NCBI GenBank assembly: GCA_964483585.1
Contig: CAZABH010000002.1
Location: 67,449 to 131,448 of the forward strand
Source: SZUA-430 sp964483585
GTDB taxonomy: Bacteria; Pseudomonadota; Alphaproteobacteria; Micropepsales; Micropepsaceae
Length of the DNA: 64,000 nucleotides
Direction: 5' to 3'
Program-made: the position numbers and the translations under genes
Shown: positions 26,207 to 34,368 of the stretch, one piece after another
How the letters are laid out: each line of letters opens with the position of its first letter
Numbering within the stretch: position 1 is the first letter of the stretch
Notes under the pieces: model-generated
Told to the model about the DNA's origin: nothing
What the model saw: the letters and a program-made list of their open reading frames with translations, nothing else
Database searches by the model: none

Positions 26207-26922
26207 GCATGCTGCCCGATACAGAGCGACCGGGGACACCCGAGCATCATCTGCTGGTCGTCGACGATGACACGCGCATTCGTACGCTGCTGCAGCGGTT
26301 CCTGACCGAGAACGGCTATCGCGTGACTGCGGCCAAGGACGCGGCCGAAGCGCGTCAGCTGCTTGAGAGCTGGGAGTTCGATTTCATCATCCTCGATGTG
26401 ATGATGCCGGGCGAAGACGGGTTTTCGCTGACCAAGGCCATACGGGCGCGCTCGAATGTGCCCATCCTGTTGCTGACCGCGCGTGGCGAGTCCGTCGACA
26501 GGATCGAGGGTCTTGAGCGTGGCGCGGATGATTATCTGCCCAAGCCCTTCGAGCCCCGGGAGTTGTTGCTGCGGGTGGCCACGATCCTCAAGCGCGCGGC
26601 GCGCCCGAGCGGTGATCCGAAGCATGTCGTGCAACTGGGTGTGTGCCGCTTCGACGCCGAGCGCGGCGAGCTTTCGCGCGAGGGCAAGCCCATAAAGCTG
26701 ACGTCGGCCGAGTTGCAGTTGCTGCGTTTGCTTTCTGCGAGCGCCGGGCAACCGTTCACGCGCAGCGAGCTTTCGCAGCAGATGGGCGCTGTGCTCGAGC
26801 GGACCGTCGATGTTCAGATCACTCGGTTGCGGCGCAAGATCGAGGTTGATCCACGGTTGCCGCTGTACCTGCAGACGGTACGTGGCATCGGTTATGTCCT
26901 CGTTCCCGACAGGCAGGGTTAG
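26203..26922 (+). CDS. OmpR-family response regulator (PetR-like)
   Basis: This 239-residue protein has an N-terminal receiver domain with the acidic pocket VVDDDTR, phospho-acceptor D65 in FIILDVMMPGEDG, conserved T in LLTARG and K in PKPFEPREL. The C-terminal winged helix ends in QTVRGIGYVLVPD, as in OmpR. It lies between the MarR-like gene and the histidine kinase, two bases from the latter, so the three make one transcription unit. The set resembles PetP-PetR of Rhodobacter with an added kinase. Confidence 0.92.
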   Translation: MSMLPDTERPGTPEHHLLVVDDDTRIRTLLQRFLTENGYRVTAAKDAAEARQLLESWEFDFIILDVMMPGEDGFSLTKAIRARSNVPILLLTARGESVDRIEGLERGADDYLPKPFEPRELLLRVATILKRAARPSGDPKHVVQLGVCRFDAERGELSREGKPIKLTSAELQLLRLLSASAGQPFTRSELSQQMGAVLERTVDVQITRLRRKIEVDPRLPLYLQTVRGIGYVLVPDRQG

Positions 26923-26924
26923 TC

Positions 26925-28259
26925 GTGTCGGCGGGTCTTGTCAGGCGATCACTTCCGCGTGGCCTGTTCGGCCGGTCCTTGCTGATCATCGTCATGCCTG
27001 TGATCCTGGTGCAAGCTGTTGTCACCTATCTGCTGTTCGACCGGCAGTGGGATGCAGTGACAACACGCATCTCGCGTGCGGTTGCGGCACAGATTGTCCT
27101 GTTCGTGCAGAGCTACGAGACCAACGGCCCCGAGCGTTTCGAGGTCGAAGCGGTCAAACTGCGCGAGACCTCGTTTGGCCTTGTACCCGTCGTCAGGCCA
27201 GGCGAGCGGATTCCTGATACGGAGCCGCAAGCCTATGAGGTGCTGCAGCGCGTCTTTGCGCGCGAGCTGTCAGCGCGCATCAACCGGCCCGTCTGGATCG
27301 ATTCGTTCAGCCATCCGGACCATGTGGACATCCGCATCCAGCTTGACGGTGCGGTCATGATAATCCTTGCCGAGCGCAAGCGCGTGATGTCGACCAATAC
27401 CCATGTCTGGGTCCTATGGATGATTGGCACGTCCGTCATCTTCCTCAGCATCGCGATCCTGTTCCTGCGCAACCAGATCCGTCCCATCGAGCGCCTCGCA
27501 GATGCGGCGGAGGCCTTCGGCAAGGGTCGGGATGTGCCAGACTTCAGACCCGCGGGTGCCAACGAGGTGCGGCGCGCGGCGTTGGCCTTCATTGACATGC
27601 GCGAGCGCATTTCACGCTTCGTGCAACAGCGCACCGACATGCTGGCCGGGGTCAGTCACGATTTGAGGACCCCGTTGACGCGCATGAAGCTTGAGCTTGC
27701 CATGATGAAGGAGAATCCATCCATCGTTGCGCTCAAGGGTGACCTCGAGGAAATGGAACATATGCTCGAGGAGTATCTTGCCTTTGCGCGGGGGCAGGCG
27801 GGCGAAGGGGCCAGCGACACCGATATCTCTCAATTGCTGCGCGAGGTTGTTGGCAACGCGCAGCGCAAGGCAGATGGAAAGCAGCCAGGCAAGACGGTCG
27901 AGGCCGACGTTCCCGATACGCTTGTCATTCCCGTGCGTCCGAATGCTTTGAAGCGCTGCGTCGTGAACCTGGTCGAGAATGCGGTTCGGCATGGCTCTCA
28001 CGTGCGCGTTACCCTGCGGCATGGCGATCATGCTATCGAGATCGTGGTCGATGATGACGGCCCGGGTATCCCGCCAGAGCGTCGCGAGGAAGCATTCCGT
28101 CCCTTTCACAGGCTTGATAGTGGGCGTTCTCTTGCCACTGGCGGTGCGGGGTTGGGGCTTGCGATCGCCCTTGATATCGCGCGTGGGCACGGCGGTGACA
28201 TCATTCTGGATGACAGCCCGCTTGGCGGGTTACGCGGTGTGATCCGTATCCCGGTCTGA
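26925..28259 (+). CDS. Sensor histidine kinase (EnvZ-like)
   Basis: In this 444-residue membrane kinase, transmembrane segments lie at about 18-38 and 162-182 and flank a periplasmic sensor of about 120 residues without a recognised ligand fold. A HAMP linker (RNQIRPIERLADAAEAFGKG) follows. The phospho-accepting H245 is in GVSHDLRTPLTRMKLEL. The ATPase domain has the N box NLVENAVRHG, DDDGPGIPP, and GGAGLGLAIALDIARGHGG. The start is GTG at 26925. Its 3' end overlaps the convergent TetR-like gene by 30 bases, an unusually long tail-to-tail overlap. Confidence 0.92.
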   Translation: MSAGLVRRSLPRGLFGRSLLIIVMPVILVQAVVTYLLFDRQWDAVTTRISRAVAAQIVLFVQSYETNGPERFEVEAVKLRETSFGLVPVVRPGERIPDTEPQAYEVLQRVFARELSARINRPVWIDSFSHPDHVDIRIQLDGAVMIILAERKRVMSTNTHVWVLWMIGTSVIFLSIAILFLRNQIRPIERLADAAEAFGKGRDVPDFRPAGANEVRRAALAFIDMRERISRFVQQRTDMLAGVSHDLRTPLTRMKLELAMMKENPSIVALKGDLEEMEHMLEEYLAFARGQAGEGASDTDISQLLREVVGNAQRKADGKQPGKTVEADVPDTLVIPVRPNALKRCVVNLVENAVRHGSHVRVTLRHGDHAIEIVVDDDGPGIPPERREEAFRPFHRLDSGRSLATGGAGLGLAIALDIARGHGGDIILDDSPLGGLRGVIRIPV

Positions 28260-28850
28260 TTCGGTGTCGGTCTCGCGTCGCAGGCCTTCCAGGGTCTCGG
28301 TCCATTCTTCGATCATTCGAAGTCGCCGGTCGAGATGTGCCATGGTGCGCGCAAGGTCGCGTTGGTCGTCCAGCCAGACGGGCAGCGTGTCCGCCATCAG
28401 AAGGCCCATGCCCCGCGTAATGGCAAAGCCGCGCCATCCTGTATCGGGTAGGTGCGCGACCTCTGCGATCCAGTGGGCGCTGCGTGCGACCAGGGGCAAC
28501 AAGTCCACAATGAGGCCGGGATCGCTTGAGCCAGCCTCGCGAATGGCTCCTAGCAAGGCCCTGTGTGGTTCCAGATGCTCGAACCAGCACAGCATGGCAT
28601 CAAAGGCGCGATCACGCGGTGCCATTTGTGGGTCAATCTCATGGTCGTGCCGAAGGAAGGCGAGGTCGATTTCCTTTCCCAACAATGAGAGCAGCGCCGC
28701 TTTGCCAGGGCAGATCTCGTAGAGGGTGGCTAGCGGGATGGTGGCCTTGCGTGCTGCCTTTGTCAGGCTGAAGCCAGCCCATCCATGTGCAAGGATCTCG
28801 GCTGTTGCAGCAGCGATCAGCTTGTGTTGCGGTGTGCTTCTTGTGGTCAT
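28230..28850 (-). CDS. TetR family transcriptional regulator
   Basis: In this 206-residue protein the N-terminal helix-turn-helix reads LIAAATAEILAHGWAGFSLTKAARKATIPLATLYE in overlapping pieces: helix, turn, recognition helix ending in TLYEICPGK. The rest is a helical ligand or dimerisation domain, and the C-terminal twenty residues are strongly charged. The ATG overlaps the proC stop (ATGA), so it is translated after proC. It overlaps the kinase gene tail-to-tail. Target and ligand are unknown. Confidence 0.83.
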   Translation of the reverse strand: MTTRSTPQHKLIAAATAEILAHGWAGFSLTKAARKATIPLATLYEICPGKAALLSLLGKEIDLAFLRHDHEIDPQMAPRDRAFDAMLCWFEHLEPHRALLGAIREAGSSDPGLIVDLLPLVARSAHWIAEVAHLPDTGWRGFAITRGMGLLMADTLPVWLDDQRDLARTMAHLDRRLRMIEEWTETLEGLRRETDTESDRDTDHTA

Positions 28851-29713
28851 TTGCTGCCTGCAAGCTCGCGTGCGCGCCGGGTGGCTGCGGCAACGGCCTC
28901 GATCATCAAGGTCTCATTCCTGTTGCCATCCATCAGGACATGCAAGGCTGCTTCCGTGGTTCCTCCAGGACTTGTGACCGAGCGGCGCAGCTCTGCAGGC
29001 GACTGGTTGCTTGCTGCCAGCAGGGCTCCGGCCCCTTCTACAGTTCGTCGAGCGAGCAATCCTGCTATGTCCGGGGGCAGGCCTTGTTCGTGTCCTGCTG
29101 CAGCCAGGCACTCGACCAGGTGGAACACATAGGCAGGACCCGATCCGGACACGGCTGTGACTGCATTGATGAGGTCTTCTGCATCAAGCCAGAAAAAGTC
29201 ACCCACCGATCGCATCAGGGCTTCGGCTGTGAGGCGTGCGCCGGGCGGGGTGCCATGGCGTGCAACGCCTGCCGTGATTCCCTTTCCAATCGATGCCGGC
29301 ATGTTTGGCATGCAGCGTACCAGTGCGCGCGGGTTTCCCAGCCACGTGTCGAGGCTCTGCAGTGTCGTGCCGGCCGCCAATGAGATGAATACGGCGTGAT
29401 CTGCATGCGGGCGGTAGCTGGGTGCCACTGTCGCCATCATCTGGGGCTTTACGGCCAGGATGACCGCTTCAGGCTTTGTATTGCCGAGGTCCGCGTGGTC
29501 CGAGAGAAGTCGTACACCCGCTGCTGCCATGTCTGTTGCGATCCGCGGCGATGGTGCCGGGTCGATCAGCAGCAGCTTTTCTGGTCCGAGAGGCTGCAGC
29601 AGGGCGCGCGCCATGGCGCCGCCCATGTTGCCGGCGCCGACAATCACAATGGGGCCGGACGGCAAGCCACCGGTGTCTGATGTCGAGGTTCTGGTCAGGC
29701 TGTTCCCTGGCAC
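28847..29713 (-). CDS. proC: Pyrroline-5-carboxylate reductase
   Basis: The enzyme reduces pyrroline-5-carboxylate to proline with NAD(P)H. The N-terminal dinucleotide motif is IVIVGAGNMGGAMARAL; VILAVKPQMM and LVRCMPNMPASIGKG follow, and the signature TAVSGSGPAYVFH and RRSVTSPGGTTEAAL close the C-terminal domain. The start is uncertain: a GTG at 29713 (288 residues, overlapping the YbjN gene by 19 bases) or a TTG at 29665 (272 residues, nearer the family length). It lies between YbjN and the TetR-like gene on one strand. Confidence 0.9.
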   Translation of the reverse strand: MPGNSLTRTSTSDTGGLPSGPIVIVGAGNMGGAMARALLQPLGPEKLLLIDPAPSPRIATDMAAAGVRLLSDHADLGNTKPEAVILAVKPQMMATVAPSYRPHADHAVFISLAAGTTLQSLDTWLGNPRALVRCMPNMPASIGKGITAGVARHGTPPGARLTAEALMRSVGDFFWLDAEDLINAVTAVSGSGPAYVFHLVECLAAAGHEQGLPPDIAGLLARRTVEGAGALLAASNQSPAELRRSVTSPGGTTEAALHVLMDGNRNETLMIEAVAAATRRARELAGSK

Positions 29714-30195
29714 TGGAATACCGCCGATGCTGCTGCTTCGGCGGCAGATTTGCCAGCCCAGATCACAAATTGGAAGGCTGAATGATAGCGCTCGCAGGCC
29801 TCGAGGGCTGCGTCGATCATTCCCTCGCACTGTTCCGGCGTTCCCATGGCGTTGCGCAGCAGGAGTCCGTGGCGGTAGGTGACCTGGCCGCTGTCGGGCC
29901 ACATCTCGAAGTGGCCCAGCCAGAGCTGTTCGTTGATAATGTTGATGAGGGCGGCGACTTCCGCCCGTTTGTTGCGCGGCGCCTTGACTTCCAGCTGCAC
30001 GGATACTTGCAGCGTTTCAACGTTTTCACGCCAGTTGAAGGCGAGATGGTGATCGGTTGTCTGTCCGGGAAACGAGACGTGCATCTCGTCTTCGCCCTGC
30101 CGGTCGTAGAGCCACTCGTTCTGGGCGGCCAATTGCTCGACCAGGTCGAGCGGGTTGTCGCCAGAGGAGGGGGTGGCCAACTGCAATGTGCTCAT
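29695..30195 (-). CDS. YbjN domain-containing protein
   Basis: This 166-residue soluble protein has the YbjN (type III secretion chaperone-like fold) pattern: NPLDLVEQLAAQNEWLYDR at the start, LQVSVQLEVKAPRNKRAEV, LIINIINEQLWLGHFEMW-like central helix and LLLRNAMGTPEQCEGMID. The YbjN family is broadly conserved and poorly understood; E. coli YbjN affects motility and stress responses. GGAAG lies 8 bases before the ATG at 30195, which fixes the start although the frame stays open far upstream. It is the first gene of the YbjN-proC-tetR unit. Confidence 0.85.
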   Translation of the reverse strand: MSTLQLATPSSGDNPLDLVEQLAAQNEWLYDRQGEDEMHVSFPGQTTDHHLAFNWRENVETLQVSVQLEVKAPRNKRAEVAALINIINEQLWLGHFEMWPDSGQVTYRHGLLLRNAMGTPEQCEGMIDAALEACERYHSAFQFVIWAGKSAAEAAASAVFQCQGTA

Positions 30196-30673
30196 CTCAC
30201 GATCTTCCTTTTTTGCCCCCAGAGTCAGCCCGCCGCCGGGGTGGGCCGGCGGCGGCTGCAGTCGAGAGCTATGTAGAAAGGTTACGCAGGCAGGTTCTCC
30301 GAAGCGGGCTATCAGGCCGGTGCCACATTTAGTGGTCCGCCGCGAAGCACCTCCCATGAATTGGAACGTGCACCAAAGGTTGAATCCCCCGCAAGAGTCC
30401 CACGGGGCGAATGACGCATTCTTCATGTGGACTGTATCATTGCTGGCGTTTGCGCTTGGGGATGTCCTGCGGACAGATGGATTTCCACTGGTGTGAATCA
30501 TTTTTTCACATGCGGTGGCCCAGTCAGTGGTGGCAATTAATCCGAATGCAGGGTCCTTGGGCGGGCGCATGCAGAACCGAGATGGGATATGGATAGAGCT
30601 GCAGTCCCTTGTCGCGTCGTGTTTCAACCTGTCCCTTCATTCAAGCCGTCTTTCCTGAGTGAGAACCTGGTCC
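30196..30673. other. Noncoding spacer between YbjN and lgt
   Basis: These 478 bases separate divergent genes. Open frames crossing it have cysteine- and serine-rich, shadow-like translations and no ribosome sites. The only clear structure is a small inverted repeat at 30492-30510. Promoters for both flanking genes are expected here, but I cannot pick convincing -35/-10 pairs. Confidence 0.5.
30492..30510. promoter_or_regulatory. Inverted repeat TGTGAA-N7-TTCACA
   Basis: Two 6-base arms, TGTGAA and TTCACA, flank an AT-rich 7-base centre, 164 bases before the lgt start. The layout resembles a CRP/FNR-superfamily half-site pair, but the spacing differs from the classical TGTGA-N6-TCACA, so the assignment is weak. 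Confidence 0.3.
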
Positions 30674-31549
30674 ATGCTTCCCTTCCCGGATATCGATCCC
30701 GTCCTGATCCAGATCGGCCCTCTGGCGATCCGATGGTACGCGCTGGCCTATATCGCCGGCCTGCTCGGCGCCTGGTGGTACATCCTGCGCCTGATCCGCA
30801 CGCCGCGCCTGTGGGCCGAAGAACCTTTCAATGGCAAGCCTCAGGCAAGCGAAGACACCATTGGTGATCTTTTCGTCTGGGCCTCGGTCGGCGTGATCCT
30901 TGGCGGGCGGCTTGGCTATGTGCTGTTCTATGGGCTGGTCTACGAAACTGATCGGTTTCTCTCCCAGCCATGGCTTGTGTTCGCTGCGTGGGAAGGGGGA
31001 ATGTCGTTCCACGGCGGGGCGCTTGGCGTGGTCGCGGCGATCATCCTGTTTGCGCGACGTAGCCGGATCGACATGGTGGCGCTTGGCGACCTTGTCGCGG
31101 CAGCGGCGCCCGTCGGGCTTTTCTTCGGGCGTGTCGCCAACTTCATCAATGGCGAGCTGTATGGCAAGGTCACCGATGTTCCCTGGTCCTTCCAGTTCCC
31201 TGCTGCAGCCATCCGTGCTGCGGATGGAACGGTGATTAGCAATCCGCCACGACATCCCTCGCAGCTTTATGAGGCGGCTCTTGAGGGACTTGTCCTGTTT
31301 GTTATCCTCTATGTCATGATCACACGCTTTGGTGCGTTGAGGCGCCCGGGCCTTGTGATTGCCGTGTTCTGGATTGGCTATGGCGTGTTCCGGAGCGTCG
31401 TCGAGATCTTCTTTCGCGACTCCAACCAGCTTGTCTTCGGCGGGGCGATGACGATGGGCACGCTTCTGTCACTCTTCATGCTGGGCATTGGCGGCTTCTT
31501 TGCCTGGTATGCCCTTTACCGGAAGGGGCCCAGGTTGCTTGTGCCATGA
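30674..31549 (+). CDS. lgt: Prolipoprotein diacylglyceryl transferase
   Basis: The 291-residue inner-membrane enzyme transfers diacylglycerol to the lipobox cysteine of prolipoproteins. Family marks are GPLAIRWYALAYIAG, the essential GMSFHGGALG, the Lgt signature GRVANFINGELYGK and RHPSQLYEAALEG. About seven hydrophobic helices are present. The ATG at 30674 is preferred over an upstream GTG at 30659. The next gene's ATG overlaps the lgt stop. Several lipoproteins in the window are its likely substrates. Confidence 0.96.
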   Translation: MLPFPDIDPVLIQIGPLAIRWYALAYIAGLLGAWWYILRLIRTPRLWAEEPFNGKPQASEDTIGDLFVWASVGVILGGRLGYVLFYGLVYETDRFLSQPWLVFAAWEGGMSFHGGALGVVAAIILFARRSRIDMVALGDLVAAAAPVGLFFGRVANFINGELYGKVTDVPWSFQFPAAAIRAADGTVISNPPRHPSQLYEAALEGLVLFVILYVMITRFGALRRPGLVIAVFWIGYGVFRSVVEIFFRDSNQLVFGGAMTMGTLLSLFMLGIGGFFAWYALYRKGPRLLVP

Positions 31550-32631
31550 ACGAGGTTGAACGGTTCATCAAGGCGCATATCAGGGAGAATGGCCCCATGA
31601 GTGTGGAGCAGTTCTTCCTGATCGCGGCGAGCGGTCATCCGCAGTCGTATTATGCAAGCAAAGATCCGTTTGGTGATCACGGCGACTTCATCACGGCACC
31701 AGAGATCTCGCAGGTGTTTGGCGAGTGCATCGGCCTGTGGTGTGTTGATGCGTGGGAGAAGATGGGTTCTCCCGAAGCGTTCAGCTTGACGGAATGTGGC
31801 CCGGGCAATGGCACCTTGATGTCTGACATCCTGCGGGCGGCGCGCATCAGGCCTGGCTTCGCACAGGGGGTGCAGGTGCAGCTTGTCGAGACCAGTCCGC
31901 GCCTGCGTGAGGTGCAGCGTGCAAGGCTTGCCGGGCATGGCGCCGTGAGCTGGCATGAGTCGGTCGAGGCATTGGGAGACGGGCTGCCAATGATCGTGGT
32001 CTGCAACGAGTTCTTCGATGCCCTGCCGGCGCGCCAATTTATCCGCCTGGGCGGGTGCTGGCGCGAGCGCGTGGTCGGGCTGGATGCCAATGGGCAGCTG
32101 GTCTTCATGGTCAATCGTGACGTCGACTTCACCGGTGCGATGCCCTGGCAACTGCAAGGCGCCGCGGAGGGCAGCGTGCATGAGATCTCTGCTGCCGCGC
32201 TGCGCGTTTCGTCCGCCCTTGGTGAGAAGCTGAGGCGCAATGCCGGAGTCCTGCTTGCCATCGATTATGGATACGAGGGACCTGCAGTGGGAGATACGCT
32301 GCAGGCTCTGCGGTCCCATGCGCCCTGCCATGTGCTGTCTTCGCCCGGGTCTGCCGATATCACCTTCCATGTCGATTTCCAGGCCATCGCGGCTGCCCTG
32401 GCAAGTGCAGGCCTCATGGTCTGGCCGCTGCAGGCGCAGGGTTCGTTCCTGCTGGCCATGGGCGCCGCGGCGCGAACCGAAATGTTGCTTGGCAAGGCGA
32501 CATCGCGCCAGGCGGAGAGCTTGCGCAAGGCGCTGACGCGGTTGACGTCACCGGAGGCAATGGGCACCCTGTTCAAGGTGCTGTGTGCTTCGTTTCCTCC
32601 CTCGCTTGTCCCTGCCGGGTTCACACCATGA
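31546..32631 (+). CDS. MidA/NDUFAF7 family SAM-dependent methyltransferase
   Basis: In this 361-residue protein the family opening is GPMSVEQFFLIAASGHPQSYY, then DPFGDHGDFITAPEISQVFG, the SAM motif ECGPGNGTLMSDILR, VCNEFFDALPARQF and LLAIDYGYEG. The mitochondrial member NDUFAF7 dimethylates an arginine of complex I subunit NDUFS2; bacterial members are little studied but are presumed to modify the matching NuoD site or other proteins. It is coupled at both ends, to lgt upstream and pgeF downstream (ATGA overlaps). Confidence 0.9.
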   Translation: MNEVERFIKAHIRENGPMSVEQFFLIAASGHPQSYYASKDPFGDHGDFITAPEISQVFGECIGLWCVDAWEKMGSPEAFSLTECGPGNGTLMSDILRAARIRPGFAQGVQVQLVETSPRLREVQRARLAGHGAVSWHESVEALGDGLPMIVVCNEFFDALPARQFIRLGGCWRERVVGLDANGQLVFMVNRDVDFTGAMPWQLQGAAEGSVHEISAAALRVSSALGEKLRRNAGVLLAIDYGYEGPAVGDTLQALRSHAPCHVLSSPGSADITFHVDFQAIAAALASAGLMVWPLQAQGSFLLAMGAAARTEMLLGKATSRQAESLRKALTRLTSPEAMGTLFKVLCASFPPSLVPAGFTP

Positions 32632-33401
32632 GGACCATGCTGAGTTCGTCGCTGCTTGAAGATCGCGGAATCGCGCACGGTTTCTGGGGGCGTCGGGGTG
32701 GCGTCTCGGATGGTGTCTTTTCCTCGCTGAACTGCGGTTATGGGTCTGATGATGAACCAGAGCGCGTGCGGCAGAATCGAGGGGTCGTTGCCTCGCGCCT
32801 CGGCGTGGATGTCGATGACCTTGTCACCGCCTATCAGGTCCATAGCGCGGACGTGATCGAGGTGACGGCGCCATGGACGCGCACGCATGCGCCGCGCGGC
32901 GACGCGATGGTCACACGTGTCCCGGGGATTGCGCTGGGTGTCCTTGCCGCCGATTGTGCGCCTGTGCTGCTGGCTGATCCGCAGGCCCGTGTCATCGGTT
33001 GCGCCCATGCCGGCTGGCAGGGTGCACTCAAGGGTGTCATCGCAGCCGTGGTTGCGGCCATGACGAGCCTTGGTGCGCGCCGCGAACGCATCGTTGCCGT
33101 CGTGGGGCCGTGCATCACCCAGGCCAATTATGAGGTTGGGCCCGAGTTTCATGCCCGCTTTATCGATGCACAACCCACTCTGGGGCGCTTCTTTATTGCG
33201 GCTGCGCGTGCGGATCATTTCATGTTCGACCTGCCGGGCTTTGTCCTGCACCGCCTCGAGGACGCCGGGGTTGGCGCGCGTGAGGCGCTTGGTCCTTGTA
33301 CCTACCAGGATGAGGCTGGGCATTTTTCGTTCCGTCGAACGACCCATCGCGGCGAGACGAAGTATGGGCGCAACATCTCGGCCATTGTGCTGACGCCATG
33401 A
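32628..33401 (+). CDS. pgeF: Peptidoglycan editing factor PgeF (YfiH/DUF152)
   Basis: This 257-residue copper-oxidoreductase/laccase-domain family protein has the start IAHGFWGRRGGVSDG, YQVHSADV, the metal site ADCAPVLLAD followed by AHAGWQGALKG (conserved Cys and His), and GPCTYQDEAGHFSFRR near the end. YfiH in E. coli removes mis-incorporated L-Ser from cell-wall precursors; other members act on purine nucleosides. It overlaps both neighbours by four bases. Confidence 0.9.
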   Translation: MRTMLSSSLLEDRGIAHGFWGRRGGVSDGVFSSLNCGYGSDDEPERVRQNRGVVASRLGVDVDDLVTAYQVHSADVIEVTAPWTRTHAPRGDAMVTRVPGIALGVLAADCAPVLLADPQARVIGCAHAGWQGALKGVIAAVVAAMTSLGARRERIVAVVGPCITQANYEVGPEFHARFIDAQPTLGRFFIAAARADHFMFDLPGFVLHRLEDAGVGAREALGPCTYQDEAGHFSFRRTTHRGETKYGRNISAIVLTP

Positions 33402-34306
33402 TCGCGCAACTTCGCCACGCCTGCCTGGTTGCCCTTGTGCTGCTTGCGGGTTGTGCCGCCATCACCGAACCTCTGGGCGTGGAGGATCCGTTTGCCATTC
33501 CGCGGGCCTTCGAAGGTGTGGCGCGCAACGAGGCCGTCTTGGCGCCTGCGCTCAGCACGGACAGTGTGGTTGTCGAGGTTCCGAAAGGGCTTGAGTCCAG
33601 CTTTGGCGGGGACTTGCAGTCGAAGGTCATCCGCGCGCTTGAGACCCGGGACATCGCGGCGCAACCGCGCAGCAGCGAGCCATCATGGACGCTGAGGGCG
33701 CGGTATGCGGGTACCTTCAGGCCCGACAAGAAGGGGCCTGCCATTGGCGTCATCGTCTGGCGCCTGTTCGATCGTGACACCGTGCGGCGCGAGCAGTTCA
33801 CCACGACGTATACCGGCGACACTGCCGACACGCTGCACCCGACGCTTGGAGACCAGGCGTCCTATGTGACGGAGAAGGTGGTTGCTGCGCTCAACCTGGG
33901 TGACGGGAAAGCAGATGGCCTTGAAGGTGCAGGAGACGTGCCCGTCGTGCGGGTAGGACGCATCGGTGGTGCGCCAGGTGATGGCAACCGTTCGCTTGGG
34001 CTGGCATTGGAGGGTGCCTTGCGGGCAAAAGGTGCCAAGGTTGAGAGGGGTCAAGTCTCTGGCGCGTGGCGCGTTGATTGTGCTGTGAGTGTCACGCCTA
34101 TCGATGCACAGCAGGAGCGCGTCAAGCTGGTCTGGACGCTGGTCGCTGCCGATGGTCAGAGCGTGGGAACGCTGGTGCAGGAGAACCCTGTTGTGCGCGG
34201 ACGCCTTCGCCAGAAGTGGGGCGAGGTTGCCGCCTATGCGGCCGAGGCTGCTGCGGATGGCATCTGGCAGGTTCTTCAACAGATTCCAGCACCGCTTGAG
34301 CGTTAA
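33398..34306 (+). CDS. Lipoprotein of unknown function
   Basis: In this 302-residue protein, residues 1-19 form a lipoprotein signal with lipobox LLAGC, so the mature protein starts at C19. The mature part is beta-rich, with a stretch PVVRVGRIGGAPGDGNRSLG and a repeated pattern of short strands. I recognise no named family. Coupled translation with pgeF (ATGA) and nearness to lgt suggest an envelope role. It is the last gene before prs, 62 bases away. Confidence 0.8.
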   Translation: MIAQLRHACLVALVLLAGCAAITEPLGVEDPFAIPRAFEGVARNEAVLAPALSTDSVVVEVPKGLESSFGGDLQSKVIRALETRDIAAQPRSSEPSWTLRARYAGTFRPDKKGPAIGVIVWRLFDRDTVRREQFTTTYTGDTADTLHPTLGDQASYVTEKVVAALNLGDGKADGLEGAGDVPVVRVGRIGGAPGDGNRSLGLALEGALRAKGAKVERGQVSGAWRVDCAVSVTPIDAQQERVKLVWTLVAADGQSVGTLVQENPVVRGRLRQKWGEVAAYAAEAAADGIWQVLQQIPAPLER

Positions 34307-34368
34307 GCCGCGTTGCATCGCTGCGGCGCGGTTGCTAAAAGCGCCTGCGTTTTCAAGGGTATCGCCGC

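Noticed and set aside
30196..30627. An in-frame upstream extension of the YbjN gene by about 144 codons
   Set aside because: The extension is Cys/Ser-rich without family similarity, and the ATG at 30195 has its own ribosome site.
32265..33347. A 360-codon open frame on the minus strand
   Set aside because: It is antisense to the midA-like and pgeF genes.
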